A stretch of DNA of 64,000 nucleotides from Rickettsiales bacterium. GTDB taxonomy: Bacteria > Bacteroidota > Bacteroidia > Cytophagales > Cyclobacteriaceae. The translations under genes and the position numbers were made by a program. Where the stretch lies: positions 35,703 to 99,702 of the forward strand of contig PBTY01000106.1 of the NCBI GenBank assembly GCA_002729235.1, in the 5' to 3' direction. The notes under the pieces were generated by a model. That model was not told the origin of the DNA. It did not search any database and was given only the letters and a program-made list of their open reading frames with translations. Below are positions 54,089-63,300 of the stretch, in pieces. Each line of letters begins with the position of its first letter. The stretch's first letter is position 1.

Positions 54089-55787
54089 TTATGGGTATCT
54101 CTACTTCTATGGTTGTTCCTAATTCACTGGTTTCTAGTTCAAAAATACCGTTTTCTATATTTACCCTTTCGCGCATATTTCTAATACCATTGCCATCATG
54201 CACCTTCCCTTCTTCAAAACCAACGCCATTGTCTTTTACAAACAAACTAATCCGGTCATCAAACTCAGTAATAGAAACCCTTAATTCACTGGCTCCCGAA
54301 TGCTTCAACACATTATTGATAGCCTCCTGTGCTATTCTGAATATGGTAATCTCAATTCGTGAGGGAATTTCTAAAGATTCATACTGATCGTATTGATAGG
54401 TGATTTTGAGATTTTCCTTTTTTAATTGATTAATGACATTGCGAATAGCCTCTCCCGCTCCAAAATCCATCAATACACTGGGCATCAGATTATTGGATAT
54501 CCTTCGCATTTCTCCAATGGTATCATCCAACATCTTAAGAAGCTCATTTCTAGGCTCAAGTTCAATAGTTGATGTCTCAATTTTTAACCTCAAAAGGGTC
54601 AGCAAAGGACCCAGCCCATCATGAAGCTCCTTGGAAAGTCTTGAGCGTTCTTTTTCTTCACCAGCGATTAGTGATCTTTGATTAGCTCGCTTCAAACGCT
54701 CCTCATTTATCTGATAGGTCTTTAGACGGTCTCTCATTTCAATCAGTGAGGCACCGAGCTTATCCTCTTCACTCAAAAGCTGATAATCTGCATCAAATTC
54801 TCCACGTCCAATTTTACCAGCGAATCCAACCGTCTGATCCATGGCCCTGACCAGACCATTGAGCGCTTCAAACATTTGACCGAGTTCATCATTACCAGTC
54901 CTTGTTTTATTAACTTCTTCAAACTTCCCCTTTGCCATATTAGCCAAGTATAGCTTAGCCGATAATACAGGCTGTACGAGTTGAGAAGCCAATTCATAAC
55001 TAACCGCAAAAATGGCGACCAGGATAATGATCATGACAACAATCAAATTCTTACGCAAACTGTTCAAGGGAAATAATGCTTCCTGCTCATCTATTTCAGA
55101 AATAACCACCCACTTGAGCCCTGAATCTTCAAATAACTCATAGGTGCTAAACACCTTCACCCCTCTATAATCATCAATTAGGTTCTTACCTGAACCTCCA
55201 GTGATTGCATCTCTAAATGAACGCGTGTCAACAAAAATATTCAGTGGATTTTCCTCAGGAAAAAAACGTGAACTAGTGCGCATTCGTTGATCATTACCTA
55301 CTAAATAGGACTCACCCGTTTCTCCCAAACCCGTTCGCTCGATGAGTATGCTTTGAAAGTTTGGATTCACAATGGCAACATCACATCCATCTCGTTCCTT
55401 AATTTGGAGACTTATCGTCAATCTACCATCTGTATCATAAGTAGATAAATCTTCTATGACAACTTTTTCACTATTCTTAAATCGAATTGGAATTCCGTTG
55501 ATGGTTGTATCTTTAGATATATGGCCATGAAAAAGAACTTCACCGTATTGTTCGCGCAGTTTGAGATCATTTCGTTCTAAAAAGCTTTCTTTGATTCCCT
55601 GAAGACGCTGCCGTATTTGAGATACTTTCAGCTGCTTAACTGAACTCAATTGAAGAAAAACACGCTCTTTTAAAGCAGCCTGGAATTGATAGTAGTACAG
55701 TGTGGTAATAGCAAAAACAATGGCCGTGGCGAAGATCATCATCACCAGGGCCAGCTTATTGCGTATTTTGATATCTATGAATTTCAT
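54075..55787 (-). CDS. Membrane sensor histidine kinase (HisKA_3) with extracytoplasmic sensor
   Basis: A 570-residue kinase: helix 1 (about 12-32), a large periplasmic sensor (33-245) of Cache-like type (TGLGETGESYLVGNDQRMRTSSRF is a Cache hallmark), helix 2 (about 248-270), HAMP, and a second HAMP-like linker (FAGKIGRGEFDADYQLLSEEDKLGASLIEMRDRLK). HisKA_3 has the phosphoacceptor in ERSRLSKELHDGLGPLL (about 393); the ATPase domain has AQEAINNVLKHSGA and DNGVGF. It starts 14 bp after bioB on the same strand, probably by chance. A small-molecule ligand is likely. Confidence 0.92.
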   Translation of the reverse strand: MKFIDIKIRNKLALVMMIFATAIVFAITTLYYYQFQAALKERVFLQLSSVKQLKVSQIRQRLQGIKESFLERNDLKLREQYGEVLFHGHISKDTTINGIPIRFKNSEKVVIEDLSTYDTDGRLTISLQIKERDGCDVAIVNPNFQSILIERTGLGETGESYLVGNDQRMRTSSRFFPEENPLNIFVDTRSFRDAITGGSGKNLIDDYRGVKVFSTYELFEDSGLKWVVISEIDEQEALFPLNSLRKNLIVVMIIILVAIFAVSYELASQLVQPVLSAKLYLANMAKGKFEEVNKTRTGNDELGQMFEALNGLVRAMDQTVGFAGKIGRGEFDADYQLLSEEDKLGASLIEMRDRLKTYQINEERLKRANQRSLIAGEEKERSRLSKELHDGLGPLLTLLRLKIETSTIELEPRNELLKMLDDTIGEMRRISNNLMPSVLMDFGAGEAIRNVINQLKKENLKITYQYDQYESLEIPSRIEITIFRIAQEAINNVLKHSGASELRVSITEFDDRISLFVKDNGVGFEEGKVHDGNGIRNMRERVNIENGIFELETSELGTTIEVEIPINEQD

Positions 55788-55801
55788 CCTTCTAAGGATG
55801 A

Positions 55802-56788
55802 TTAAGCCATGTTGAATTTCTCAGCAGCTGCACCTTTGAAAGACTCACGAGGCTTCAGGTTCAATGTCATGAACATTTGCTTATCCTCATCCACTTCTGG
55901 ATTTGGTGTTGTTAACAGTTCATCTCCAGCGAATATCGAATTAGCTCCAGCAAGGAAACAAAGCGCCTGTTCTTCCAAGTTCATGGAAACTCTACCCGCG
56001 GACAATCTTACTTGCGCCTTTGGCATAATAATTCTGGCTGTTGCAATCATTCGAACCATGTCCCAGACAGATACACGCGGTTGTTTTTCCAATGGTGTAC
56101 CAGGTACCGGCACCAATGCATTAACAGGAACAGACTCAGGGTGCTCCTCCATTGTTGCTAAAGTATGAAGCATACCAATACGGTCTTCGTTTGTTTCTCC
56201 AAGACCGATGATCCCACCAGAGCAAACGGAGATATCTGCTTTTCTCAAGTTATCTATTGTATCTAGACGATCATCATACGTTCTGGTAGTAATGATCTCT
56301 TCGTAGTGTTCTTCTGAGGTATCCAAATTATGGTTGTATGCATACAATCCTGCATCTTTCAATTTCTTGGCTTGATCCTCATTAAGCATCCCCAAAGTAC
56401 AGCATACCTCCATACCAAGCGCATTAACACCCTTGACCATGTCTAGCACTTTATCAAAGTCTCTGTTGTCACGAACTTCTCTCCAGGCTGCTCCCATGCA
56501 GAATCGCGTACTCCCGTTCTCTTGAGCATTTCTTGCTTTCTCTAAGACAAAGTCAACATCAAGCAATTTATGAACCTTCACATCGGTATGGTATCTGGCA
56601 GCTTGTGGACAGTAAGAACAATCCTCAGAACATCCTCCTGTCTTAATAGACAACAGCGTACAAACCTGAACTTCATTAGGGTCATTGTATTCTCTATGAA
56701 CAGTAGCTGCTTCATAGATCAGTTCCATCACAGCCTTATCGAATATTTCTTTAATTTCTTCTCTTGTCCAGTCGTTTCTTATTTCCAT
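55802..56788 (-). CDS. bioB: Biotin synthase
   Basis: A 328-residue radical SAM enzyme that inserts sulfur into dethiobiotin. The SAM-cluster motif is GCSEDCSYC (Cys53, Cys57, Cys60). [32 protein letters not shown] and [26 protein letters not shown] are the typical biotin-synthase blocks. The length is normal. Other bio genes are absent here. The start is the ATG at 56788, with an AT-rich 100-bp region upstream. Confidence 0.96.
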   Translation of the reverse strand: MEIRNDWTREEIKEIFDKAVMELIYEAATVHREYNDPNEVQVCTLLSIKTGGCSEDCSYCPQAARYHTDVKVHKLLDVDFVLEKARNAQENGSTRFCMGAAWREVRDNRDFDKVLDMVKGVNALGMEVCCTLGMLNEDQAKKLKDAGLYAYNHNLDTSEEHYEEIITTRTYDDRLDTIDNLRKADISVCSGGIIGLGETNEDRIGMLHTLATMEEHPESVPVNALVPVPGTPLEKQPRVSVWDMVRMIATARIIMPKAQVRLSAGRVSMNLEEQALCFLAGANSIFAGDELLTTPNPEVDEDKQMFMTLNLKPRESFKGAAAEKFNMA

Positions 56789-56890
56789 GTTAAATGAAGT
56801 CTAGTTGTATCTAAATGCTAAACTAATAAAGAAACGTTTGTGTCTTGTGAATTTAAAAGATCAAATTAAAGTCGTTTAATCTGGATCAAC

Positions 56891-57103
56891 TCAAGAACCT
56901 TTAAAGCCATACTTTGAATTTAACCTGCTGACACCCCTTCCATGAGAGACTTTAGGTTTAGCTGGCACAACACTGGTTGTCTTAAAATTATCCACCTCAT
57001 CATGATTACTCACCTTCATGGGATGAGAACAATGTGGAGCAATGGCCGTACACATGAATGAAATAAAAAAGAAAACACTCAGTTTTGATTTCGAAAAATT
57101 CAT
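56891..57103 (-). CDS. Small secreted protein of unknown function
   Basis: A 70-residue protein with a convincing signal peptide (KSKLSVFFFISFMCTAIAPHC) and a short basic mature part (HPMKVSNHDEVDNFKTTSVVPAKPKVSHGRGVSRLNSKYGFKGS). The Cys at residue 25 could mark a lipoprotein, but the lipobox is poor. No family recognised. It stands alone between bioB and the hybrid kinase. Confidence 0.55.
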   Translation of the reverse strand: MNFSKSKLSVFFFISFMCTAIAPHCSHPMKVSNHDEVDNFKTTSVVPAKPKVSHGRGVSRLNSKYGFKGS

Positions 57104-57132
57104 ATTGGTATCAGGTTTTCCAGTGATGAGAT

Positions 57133-57226
57133 ATTAGTGATCCAAAATCACTAATCAAACTTGCTAAAGACCTGATTAACAAATCAGCCAACAGTCATCA
57201 AATTCTTGCCAAAATAGCTATTGGCA
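57133..57226. promoter_or_regulatory. Two inverted repeats between the hybrid kinase and the small secreted gene
   Basis: ATTAGTGAT / ATCACTAAT (57133-57155) is perfect around CCAAA, 30 bp upstream of the small secreted gene. TGCCAA / TTGGCA (57207-57226) could end the hybrid-kinase transcript on the minus strand. Confidence 0.35.
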
Positions 57227-57284
57227 GGATTTCCAAGTTTTTTGGCAGAAATCTAGAACTTGGTTGATAGGAGCTAAATGGCCC

Positions 57285-60083
57285 TTACTTATCGACAAAT
57301 AAATCGTTTGGATTAATCCCTTTTTCCTTCTGGTATTGTCTGGAAAACTCAGTAGAAGTAGAAATACCAATTGCTTTTCCAGCTTCAGTTAGGTTTTTAA
57401 CTCTACCCTCCTTGATTAACGCTTCGATATAATCGAACCGAACCTTCTTGATGTATTTCTTCGGAGGCATACCGGTTAATTCATTCACCAAACGATGAGC
57501 GCTCCTCTCGCTAGTAATAAGGTGCTCTGCAATTTTGGCCACAGTCAATTTGGAATTATCGATCTCTGAGAGAATAAATTGATGCAACTTCTTTAATGTA
57601 TCCTTCTCGATAGAAGAATAAATACCTTTATCTCTGGCAATATGCTGATAAAAAGGTTCGTCTACACCTTGAAGCAAATTAGTTATGTACTTACTGAATT
57701 TAGCTGGATCAAAAGGTTTGCTAAGGACATCATTAACTCCGATCTCCAATACTCTATCCAGGTCCTGATCGGATGTACGCGCTGACACCACCATGATTCT
57801 AAGTTGTTTCAATGACAAATCAGCCTTGATCTTTTCTATTAACTCAAAACCATCCATCAGCGGCATCATTAGATCAGTGACCAAAAGATCTACTTTTTGG
57901 GTTTTTAAAACCTCCAAAGCTTCCTGACCATTACCGGCACTCAGCACATAATACTGGCTGGGAATAGTTGAAACAATGTATTCTCTTACTTCTGGGTGGT
58001 CATCTACAACTAAAATAGTATGAGACTTATCTACCTCTGCAGCTGAATAATCTACATGAGCAGTACCTTGGTGTATTATAACTTCATTGGTAACTTTATT
58101 ATCTATGAATGATTCAGGGGTTGATCCCTCTGTGATGGTCCGATTAATGTTGGTAGGTATTGCAACTTTGAATATAGTACCAGTACCTAATGTACTTTCC
58201 ACAACAATATTGCCATCATGTCTATCAATTATTTCTCGAACAAATGCAAGTCCTATTCCTAATCCTTCTTTGGATCTATACTCATTAGATCGACCCTGGA
58301 AATATCGATCAAAGATGTGAGGCAAATCCTCCTCACTAATGCCAATACCGGAATCTCTGACGATGATTTGCAAAGAGGAAGAACTTATATCTAAACCCAC
58401 CGAAACTGTCCCATTCTCCGGAGTAAACTTGATGGCATTAGATAAAAGATTGTAAATCACCTTCTCCATTTGATAGCGATCAATTACCACTTCCAACTCA
58501 TCATTTAGCTTAGACTCAAATTGAAGTTTCAATCGACTTTGCTCTGCCAATGATTGAAACATCCCAACATTCATTCTGAAGAACTCCGTCGCTTTTACAG
58601 TACTAAACTTCAGTTCAAAGGAATCATTATCCAAAGAAATCAAATCTCTAATTTCATCAGTAAGCATCACGAGCTGCTCCACATTTTTCTCCGCCTTTTC
58701 GAGCATCTGATTGGATTTGGGAGTGAGAATATTATCCTCTTGTCTTAAACCGGACAAATACCCCTTAACTAGTGTTAATGGAGAACGAAAATCATGTGAT
58801 ACATTGGCAAAGAATCGAGATTTGAACTGATCGATTCGAGAAAGCTGATTGGCCTGACTTTCAATTTCATCCTTTTGACTTTTTGTCTCTTGCTGTAACC
58901 TGTATGCTGAGGTAAATGCCAAACCAATTCGTTGTGCAAGCACCATGGCATAAAGCAAGAAACTTGATAAATACAAAATAGCTGTCAATTGAGCACTTCT
59001 ATCCAAAAAACCATGATACATCCCAAATAATGAAAACTTGGCGATGAGAAAAGATATGTTTCCGGCTATTGTCAGAAGTGACCCTCGTTTTTTCTGAAAT
59101 ACTCCTCTACCTGCTAAAAACAATCCGAAAAAAGCAAACACAAATCCAAATACATGGGCGATGGTTATATAGCTTGTGAATACTTCCGAAGGCATGACTA
59201 AAACCGAAAGAATGAAAAGCCCAAACACAATCATTGCACCTTTTGACACCCAACTTACCAAAGGTGACCTGTACTCATCAAGGATGTAAAGTATCATGAA
59301 ACCTAGGAATCCATAAAAAGACACATAGGTTAATCGAATGGAAAAACTCCACTCCATGTCAACGATCACCTTCATCAGATGTAAACCGTAGTTTCCATAC
59401 CAAATCCCAAAGAATACAGCGAAAAGACCGTAATACAAGAAGCCAAAATCTCTTCTCCACAACAAAAACAAACCAATAAAGAAACAACCAAGGATAAAAA
59501 TGGCTCCAATAATAAAACTCTCAGTAATTACCTGATGCTCTCTTACACTATTCATCACATCAATAAGTCCAATTACTGGAGTTCCAAAGATTCCACCATT
59601 GGCATGATCATAGTTAGATACCTGAATGGTTATAGTATTGAGACCAGCATGCAAATAGGCTCTAGCAGTTCCAGGCAACCATAGCGACTCATTAGAATCT
59701 TCATTGACACCAACTATACCTGTTTGTACAACCAAATCAGTGTTGACAAAAATACGCTGAGCAGAATGTGGCGCATAGTATTCCAATCCGATTTCATAAT
59801 CTTTATCCGCAAACACCGTGGTTCTATAGGTGCCATAACCAGAAGATGGAAGTGAGGGATTAAATGCAGGGTGTTTATTCCAAAATTGAGGTAACATCAC
59901 TGGCACCCCTTGAGTGATACTATCATCAGGAGTCAGCAGGGTTTCCCAGTAAAAAAACCATGAACCATCTAGCTTTAGTTGTTCTCCAGTAAAGGACAGC
60001 TGATCACTGTTTGCTCTGGCAGTGTGAATGAAGTAAAATACCCCTACAATGAAGTAGAACAGCACTGCTATTGATTTTCTCAT
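57285..60083 (-). CDS. Hybrid sensor kinase / response regulator with AraC output (7TMR-DISM)
   Basis: A 932-residue one-protein two-component system. Signal peptide (1-24), an extracellular beta-sandwich of the 7TMR-DISM type (about 27-170), seven helices (about 185-385), coiled coil (390-415), HisKA with phosphoacceptor in FFANVSHDFRSPLTLVKGYL, ATPase domain (NLLSNAIKFTPENG, DSGIGI), receiver (about 690-805, phosphoacceptor in LLVTDLMMPLMDG) and an AraC helix-turn-helix (about 835-930). It resembles carbohydrate-sensing hybrids but lacks their Y_Y_Y propellers. No sugar-utilisation genes are adjacent; the target may be the giant T9SS gene that follows. Confidence 0.92.
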   Translation of the reverse strand: MRKSIAVLFYFIVGVFYFIHTARANSDQLSFTGEQLKLDGSWFFYWETLLTPDDSITQGVPVMLPQFWNKHPAFNPSLPSSGYGTYRTTVFADKDYEIGLEYYAPHSAQRIFVNTDLVVQTGIVGVNEDSNESLWLPGTARAYLHAGLNTITIQVSNYDHANGGIFGTPVIGLIDVMNSVREHQVITESFIIGAIFILGCFFIGLFLLWRRDFGFLYYGLFAVFFGIWYGNYGLHLMKVIVDMEWSFSIRLTYVSFYGFLGFMILYILDEYRSPLVSWVSKGAMIVFGLFILSVLVMPSEVFTSYITIAHVFGFVFAFFGLFLAGRGVFQKKRGSLLTIAGNISFLIAKFSLFGMYHGFLDRSAQLTAILYLSSFLLYAMVLAQRIGLAFTSAYRLQQETKSQKDEIESQANQLSRIDQFKSRFFANVSHDFRSPLTLVKGYLSGLRQEDNILTPKSNQMLEKAEKNVEQLVMLTDEIRDLISLDNDSFELKFSTVKATEFFRMNVGMFQSLAEQSRLKLQFESKLNDELEVVIDRYQMEKVIYNLLSNAIKFTPENGTVSVGLDISSSSLQIIVRDSGIGISEEDLPHIFDRYFQGRSNEYRSKEGLGIGLAFVREIIDRHDGNIVVESTLGTGTIFKVAIPTNINRTITEGSTPESFIDNKVTNEVIIHQGTAHVDYSAAEVDKSHTILVVDDHPEVREYIVSTIPSQYYVLSAGNGQEALEVLKTQKVDLLVTDLMMPLMDGFELIEKIKADLSLKQLRIMVVSARTSDQDLDRVLEIGVNDVLSKPFDPAKFSKYITNLLQGVDEPFYQHIARDKGIYSSIEKDTLKKLHQFILSEIDNSKLTVAKIAEHLITSERSAHRLVNELTGMPPKKYIKKVRFDYIEALIKEGRVKNLTEAGKAIGISTSTEFSRQYQKEKGINPNDLFVDK

Positions 60084-60240
60084 GTTAGGCGGTTGATGTT
60101 AACGGAAAACTGGCTTGAAAATATCATGCTCCGCTCACATAAACAATATCCATGAAGGATATTCGCTTGTTCTGTTCAATATTATTAATAGATGTCATCG
60201 TTTGACATTCTGTTTCCTCAGAAAATGTATTATAAAAGTA

Positions 60241-60265
60241 AAACCAGCCCAAAGTGGACTGGTTT
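60241..60265 (-). terminator. Terminator after the MBG-repeat T9SS gene
   Basis: AAACCAGxCCA / TGGxCTGGTTT with one mismatch and a TTTTACTTTT tail on the minus strand, 45 bp past the stop at 60310. Confidence 0.7.
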
Positions 60266-60309
60266 ATAATTCCCAACTAAATTCAAGTTAGGACCGCCTT
60301 AGTTTTTAA

Positions 60310-63300
60310 TTATTTTTTTATCAGCCTACTCTGAGCGTAAACATTGCCTGATTGATCCTTTACACGAATCAGATAAAGCCCTGAAGAAAGCATGGAGACA
60401 TCAATATGGCTGCTAACCTCTGTCTCTAGTTGTAGCACTCCGTTTACATCATGAATCTCGACTCGATGATCTTCATCAACATTCACATGAATTCGATCAA
60501 TTGCTGGATTTGGATACACTTCAAAAACCACTTTCTCTACAAGCAGTACATTTTCCACAAGCAGTGTTCCATTCACAAATGAATAACTATAGTTATCATC
60601 CTCACCTCCACTCAGTTCAATAGAATATTCACCCGGTATATTTGAACTTGTCGCAGTTGTCTCAACAATCGGTAACATATCCAAATCAGTCTTATCATCA
60701 TTAAGTTTGAACCCTGAAATAGAATAGGTTAATTCTGGAAAAGCCTCACTCATCAAAATAGATTGATCATCAGCAGTCATCATCAACTCAGCTTTTATTA
60801 CGAGTATTTCCTGATCAGAAACAACTGGATTAAATGTATTATTTCCTTCTTGAATAGCCCTTACAACCACATTACCTGCAGATGTAAACGTAAGTATCGA
60901 TTGATCCAAGGTTGCTTCACCAGAAGTCACTTCATAAGTAATTGGTAATCCGCTGGAAGCACTTGCTTCAAGTTGTACAACATCACCATAAACTTGAGAA
61001 CCGATAGACACAAAAGAAATGGTCTGATCAATTGCTCTGGAATCGGTAACAATTATCGACTGACTCACATCTGTTGCAGCTAAATAGTTAGAATTTCCAC
61101 TTTGCGAAACAACCACCTCGAATATCCCTGACGAATTGACAACCAGGTCATTATTTGGTAAGATGAATCCGTCACCTTCTGTTAATAAATAACTGACAGG
61201 CAAACCCGAAGAGGCCTGAGCAGATAAACTAACCGATATAGAGTTAGCAAGGTCAAAAGATTCAATCGGATCAAAAGTTATTGTCTGAGTTGCAGGACTG
61301 ATCGTAAGAATCCCATCCGTATAAACGAACTCATAATTATCATCCTCTCCACCAGTAACATTGATCGGGTAAGTACCAGCATCACTATTAACATTAGCCA
61401 ATGATGTTGCAATTGGAAGGTTAGTCAGAGACTGTTGATCTTCACCATTAACAAAACCACTATAAGAAATGATAAATTCAGGATTTTCTTCCAAATAACT
61501 TCTGGAAACATCTGAGACACCAACTATGAGAGTTGCCTCCTCTATCGTGAAGACTGCTGCGGTTAAATCAAGTTCATAATTCGTTCCTGCTGTCAAAGTT
61601 CCCTGACCAATTGAATAGGTACCAACATCCTCACCATCCTCTCTGATAAGAGCGCCATCCAGACCATCATCACCAACTAATTCTCCACTTAAGATTGAAT
61701 AAGTTAATTCAGGATCAGAATCACCATATGTTTTGATTTGATCGTGTACTGATATAACCAATGCAACAGGTGCAATATCTAAACTACCACTTGTGAAAGA
61801 CATGGAGTAATTCGCGCTTGCAGCCAAAGTACCCTGATTGATCTCATAAGACCCTACATCCTCGCCAACTTCTCTACTCAGTGCACCCTCTAATACCTCA
61901 TCGCCAACCAAGGCTCCAGAAGTAATGGAATAAGTTAAGTCAGGATCAACTTCTCCGTATGCTTTACCCTGATTATCCGCAGCAATTGTAAGATTAACAG
62001 GGTTTATTGTTAATGACTCACCCACAAACGACAGATCATAATTGTCACTGAGAGCAAGGGTTCCTTGCTCTATCAAATATGATCCTGCATTCTCTCCTTC
62101 TTCTCTCGTAAGTACACCAGTAAAACTATCATCTCCTATAAGGTCTCCGGTGGTAATTGTATAGGTCAATTCTGGATCAGCATCACCATACGTTTTGCTC
62201 TGTGCATCTACTGCCACTGTAATAGATAATGGATCTACCGTCAAGATTCCTGTATCCACAGTTAAGTTGTAATTATCGTTGACCATCAAAGATCCTTGAC
62301 TAATGGAATACTCACCTACATCTTCTCCTGCTTCACGAGTGAGATCCCCTGAAAACAAATCATTACTTGCTAAAGCGCCTGAAGTCACTTGATACGTAAG
62401 TTCCTGATCAGCATCTCCATAGGTTTTGAATTGATCATCTATTTTAACCGAAATAGCTCGTGGAGTGACGGTAAAAGACGCATCAGTAAATGACAGCTCG
62501 TAATTGGCACCAGCAGTTAAACTCCCTTGGTTAATAGCATAGCTTCCAACATCTTCACCGTCTGATCTTGATATGGAACCCGTTAGTACATCATCTCCAA
62601 CGAGCTCCCCAGATACAATCACGTAGGTTAACTCTGGATCTGCATCTCCATAGGTTTTGGTCTGATCATCTGCTGTGACGGCAATTGTTCGAGGGTTGAT
62701 AGTCAAAGAGGCATCCTCAAATATTAAATTGTAATTTGATGTGGTAGCTAAACTACCCTGACCAATAGTATAGCTTCCAACATTCTCACCTGCTGATCTT
62801 GATATCGAACCTGTGAGTAAATCAGCTCCAACTAACTCACCAGAGGTAATTGTGTATGTAAGCTCTGGATCAGTATCACCATAGGTTTTAGTCTGATTGG
62901 TCGCTGAAATGATGATGACTTTGGGATTGATGGTTAGGCTTCCTTCGAGGAATGATAAATTGTAATTTGGTGTAAGCGTCAAACTACCCTGACTAATATA
63001 ATAACTCCCAGCATCTTCACCATTTGATCTTGACAACATTCCAGTAAATGCATCATCTCCAACTAGTGAACCTGACGTAATAGTATAACTAAGATCAGGA
63101 TCCATATCCCCATAAGTCTTGGAGTGGTTGTCTGCTGTCACCGTCAAATCCACTTGATCGATGGTCAATTCAGCAGGAACAAATGTAATCATATAGCCTG
63201 GGTGGCCAAGTGACCCTTGATCGATAGCATATACACCAGCATCTTCCCCACTTTCTCTACTCAATGAGCCAGACAATTCGTCTCCAGCTTCCAAGGCTCC

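Noticed and set aside
55787..55802. bioB and the NarL-type kinase as a functional biotin-sensing operon
   Set aside because: The 14-bp gap suggests co-transcription, but the sensor is a generic Cache-like domain and no other biotin gene or regulator is near.
55809..56168. 119-residue open frame opposite bioB
   Set aside because: Mirror frame of a strongly conserved gene; no independent support.
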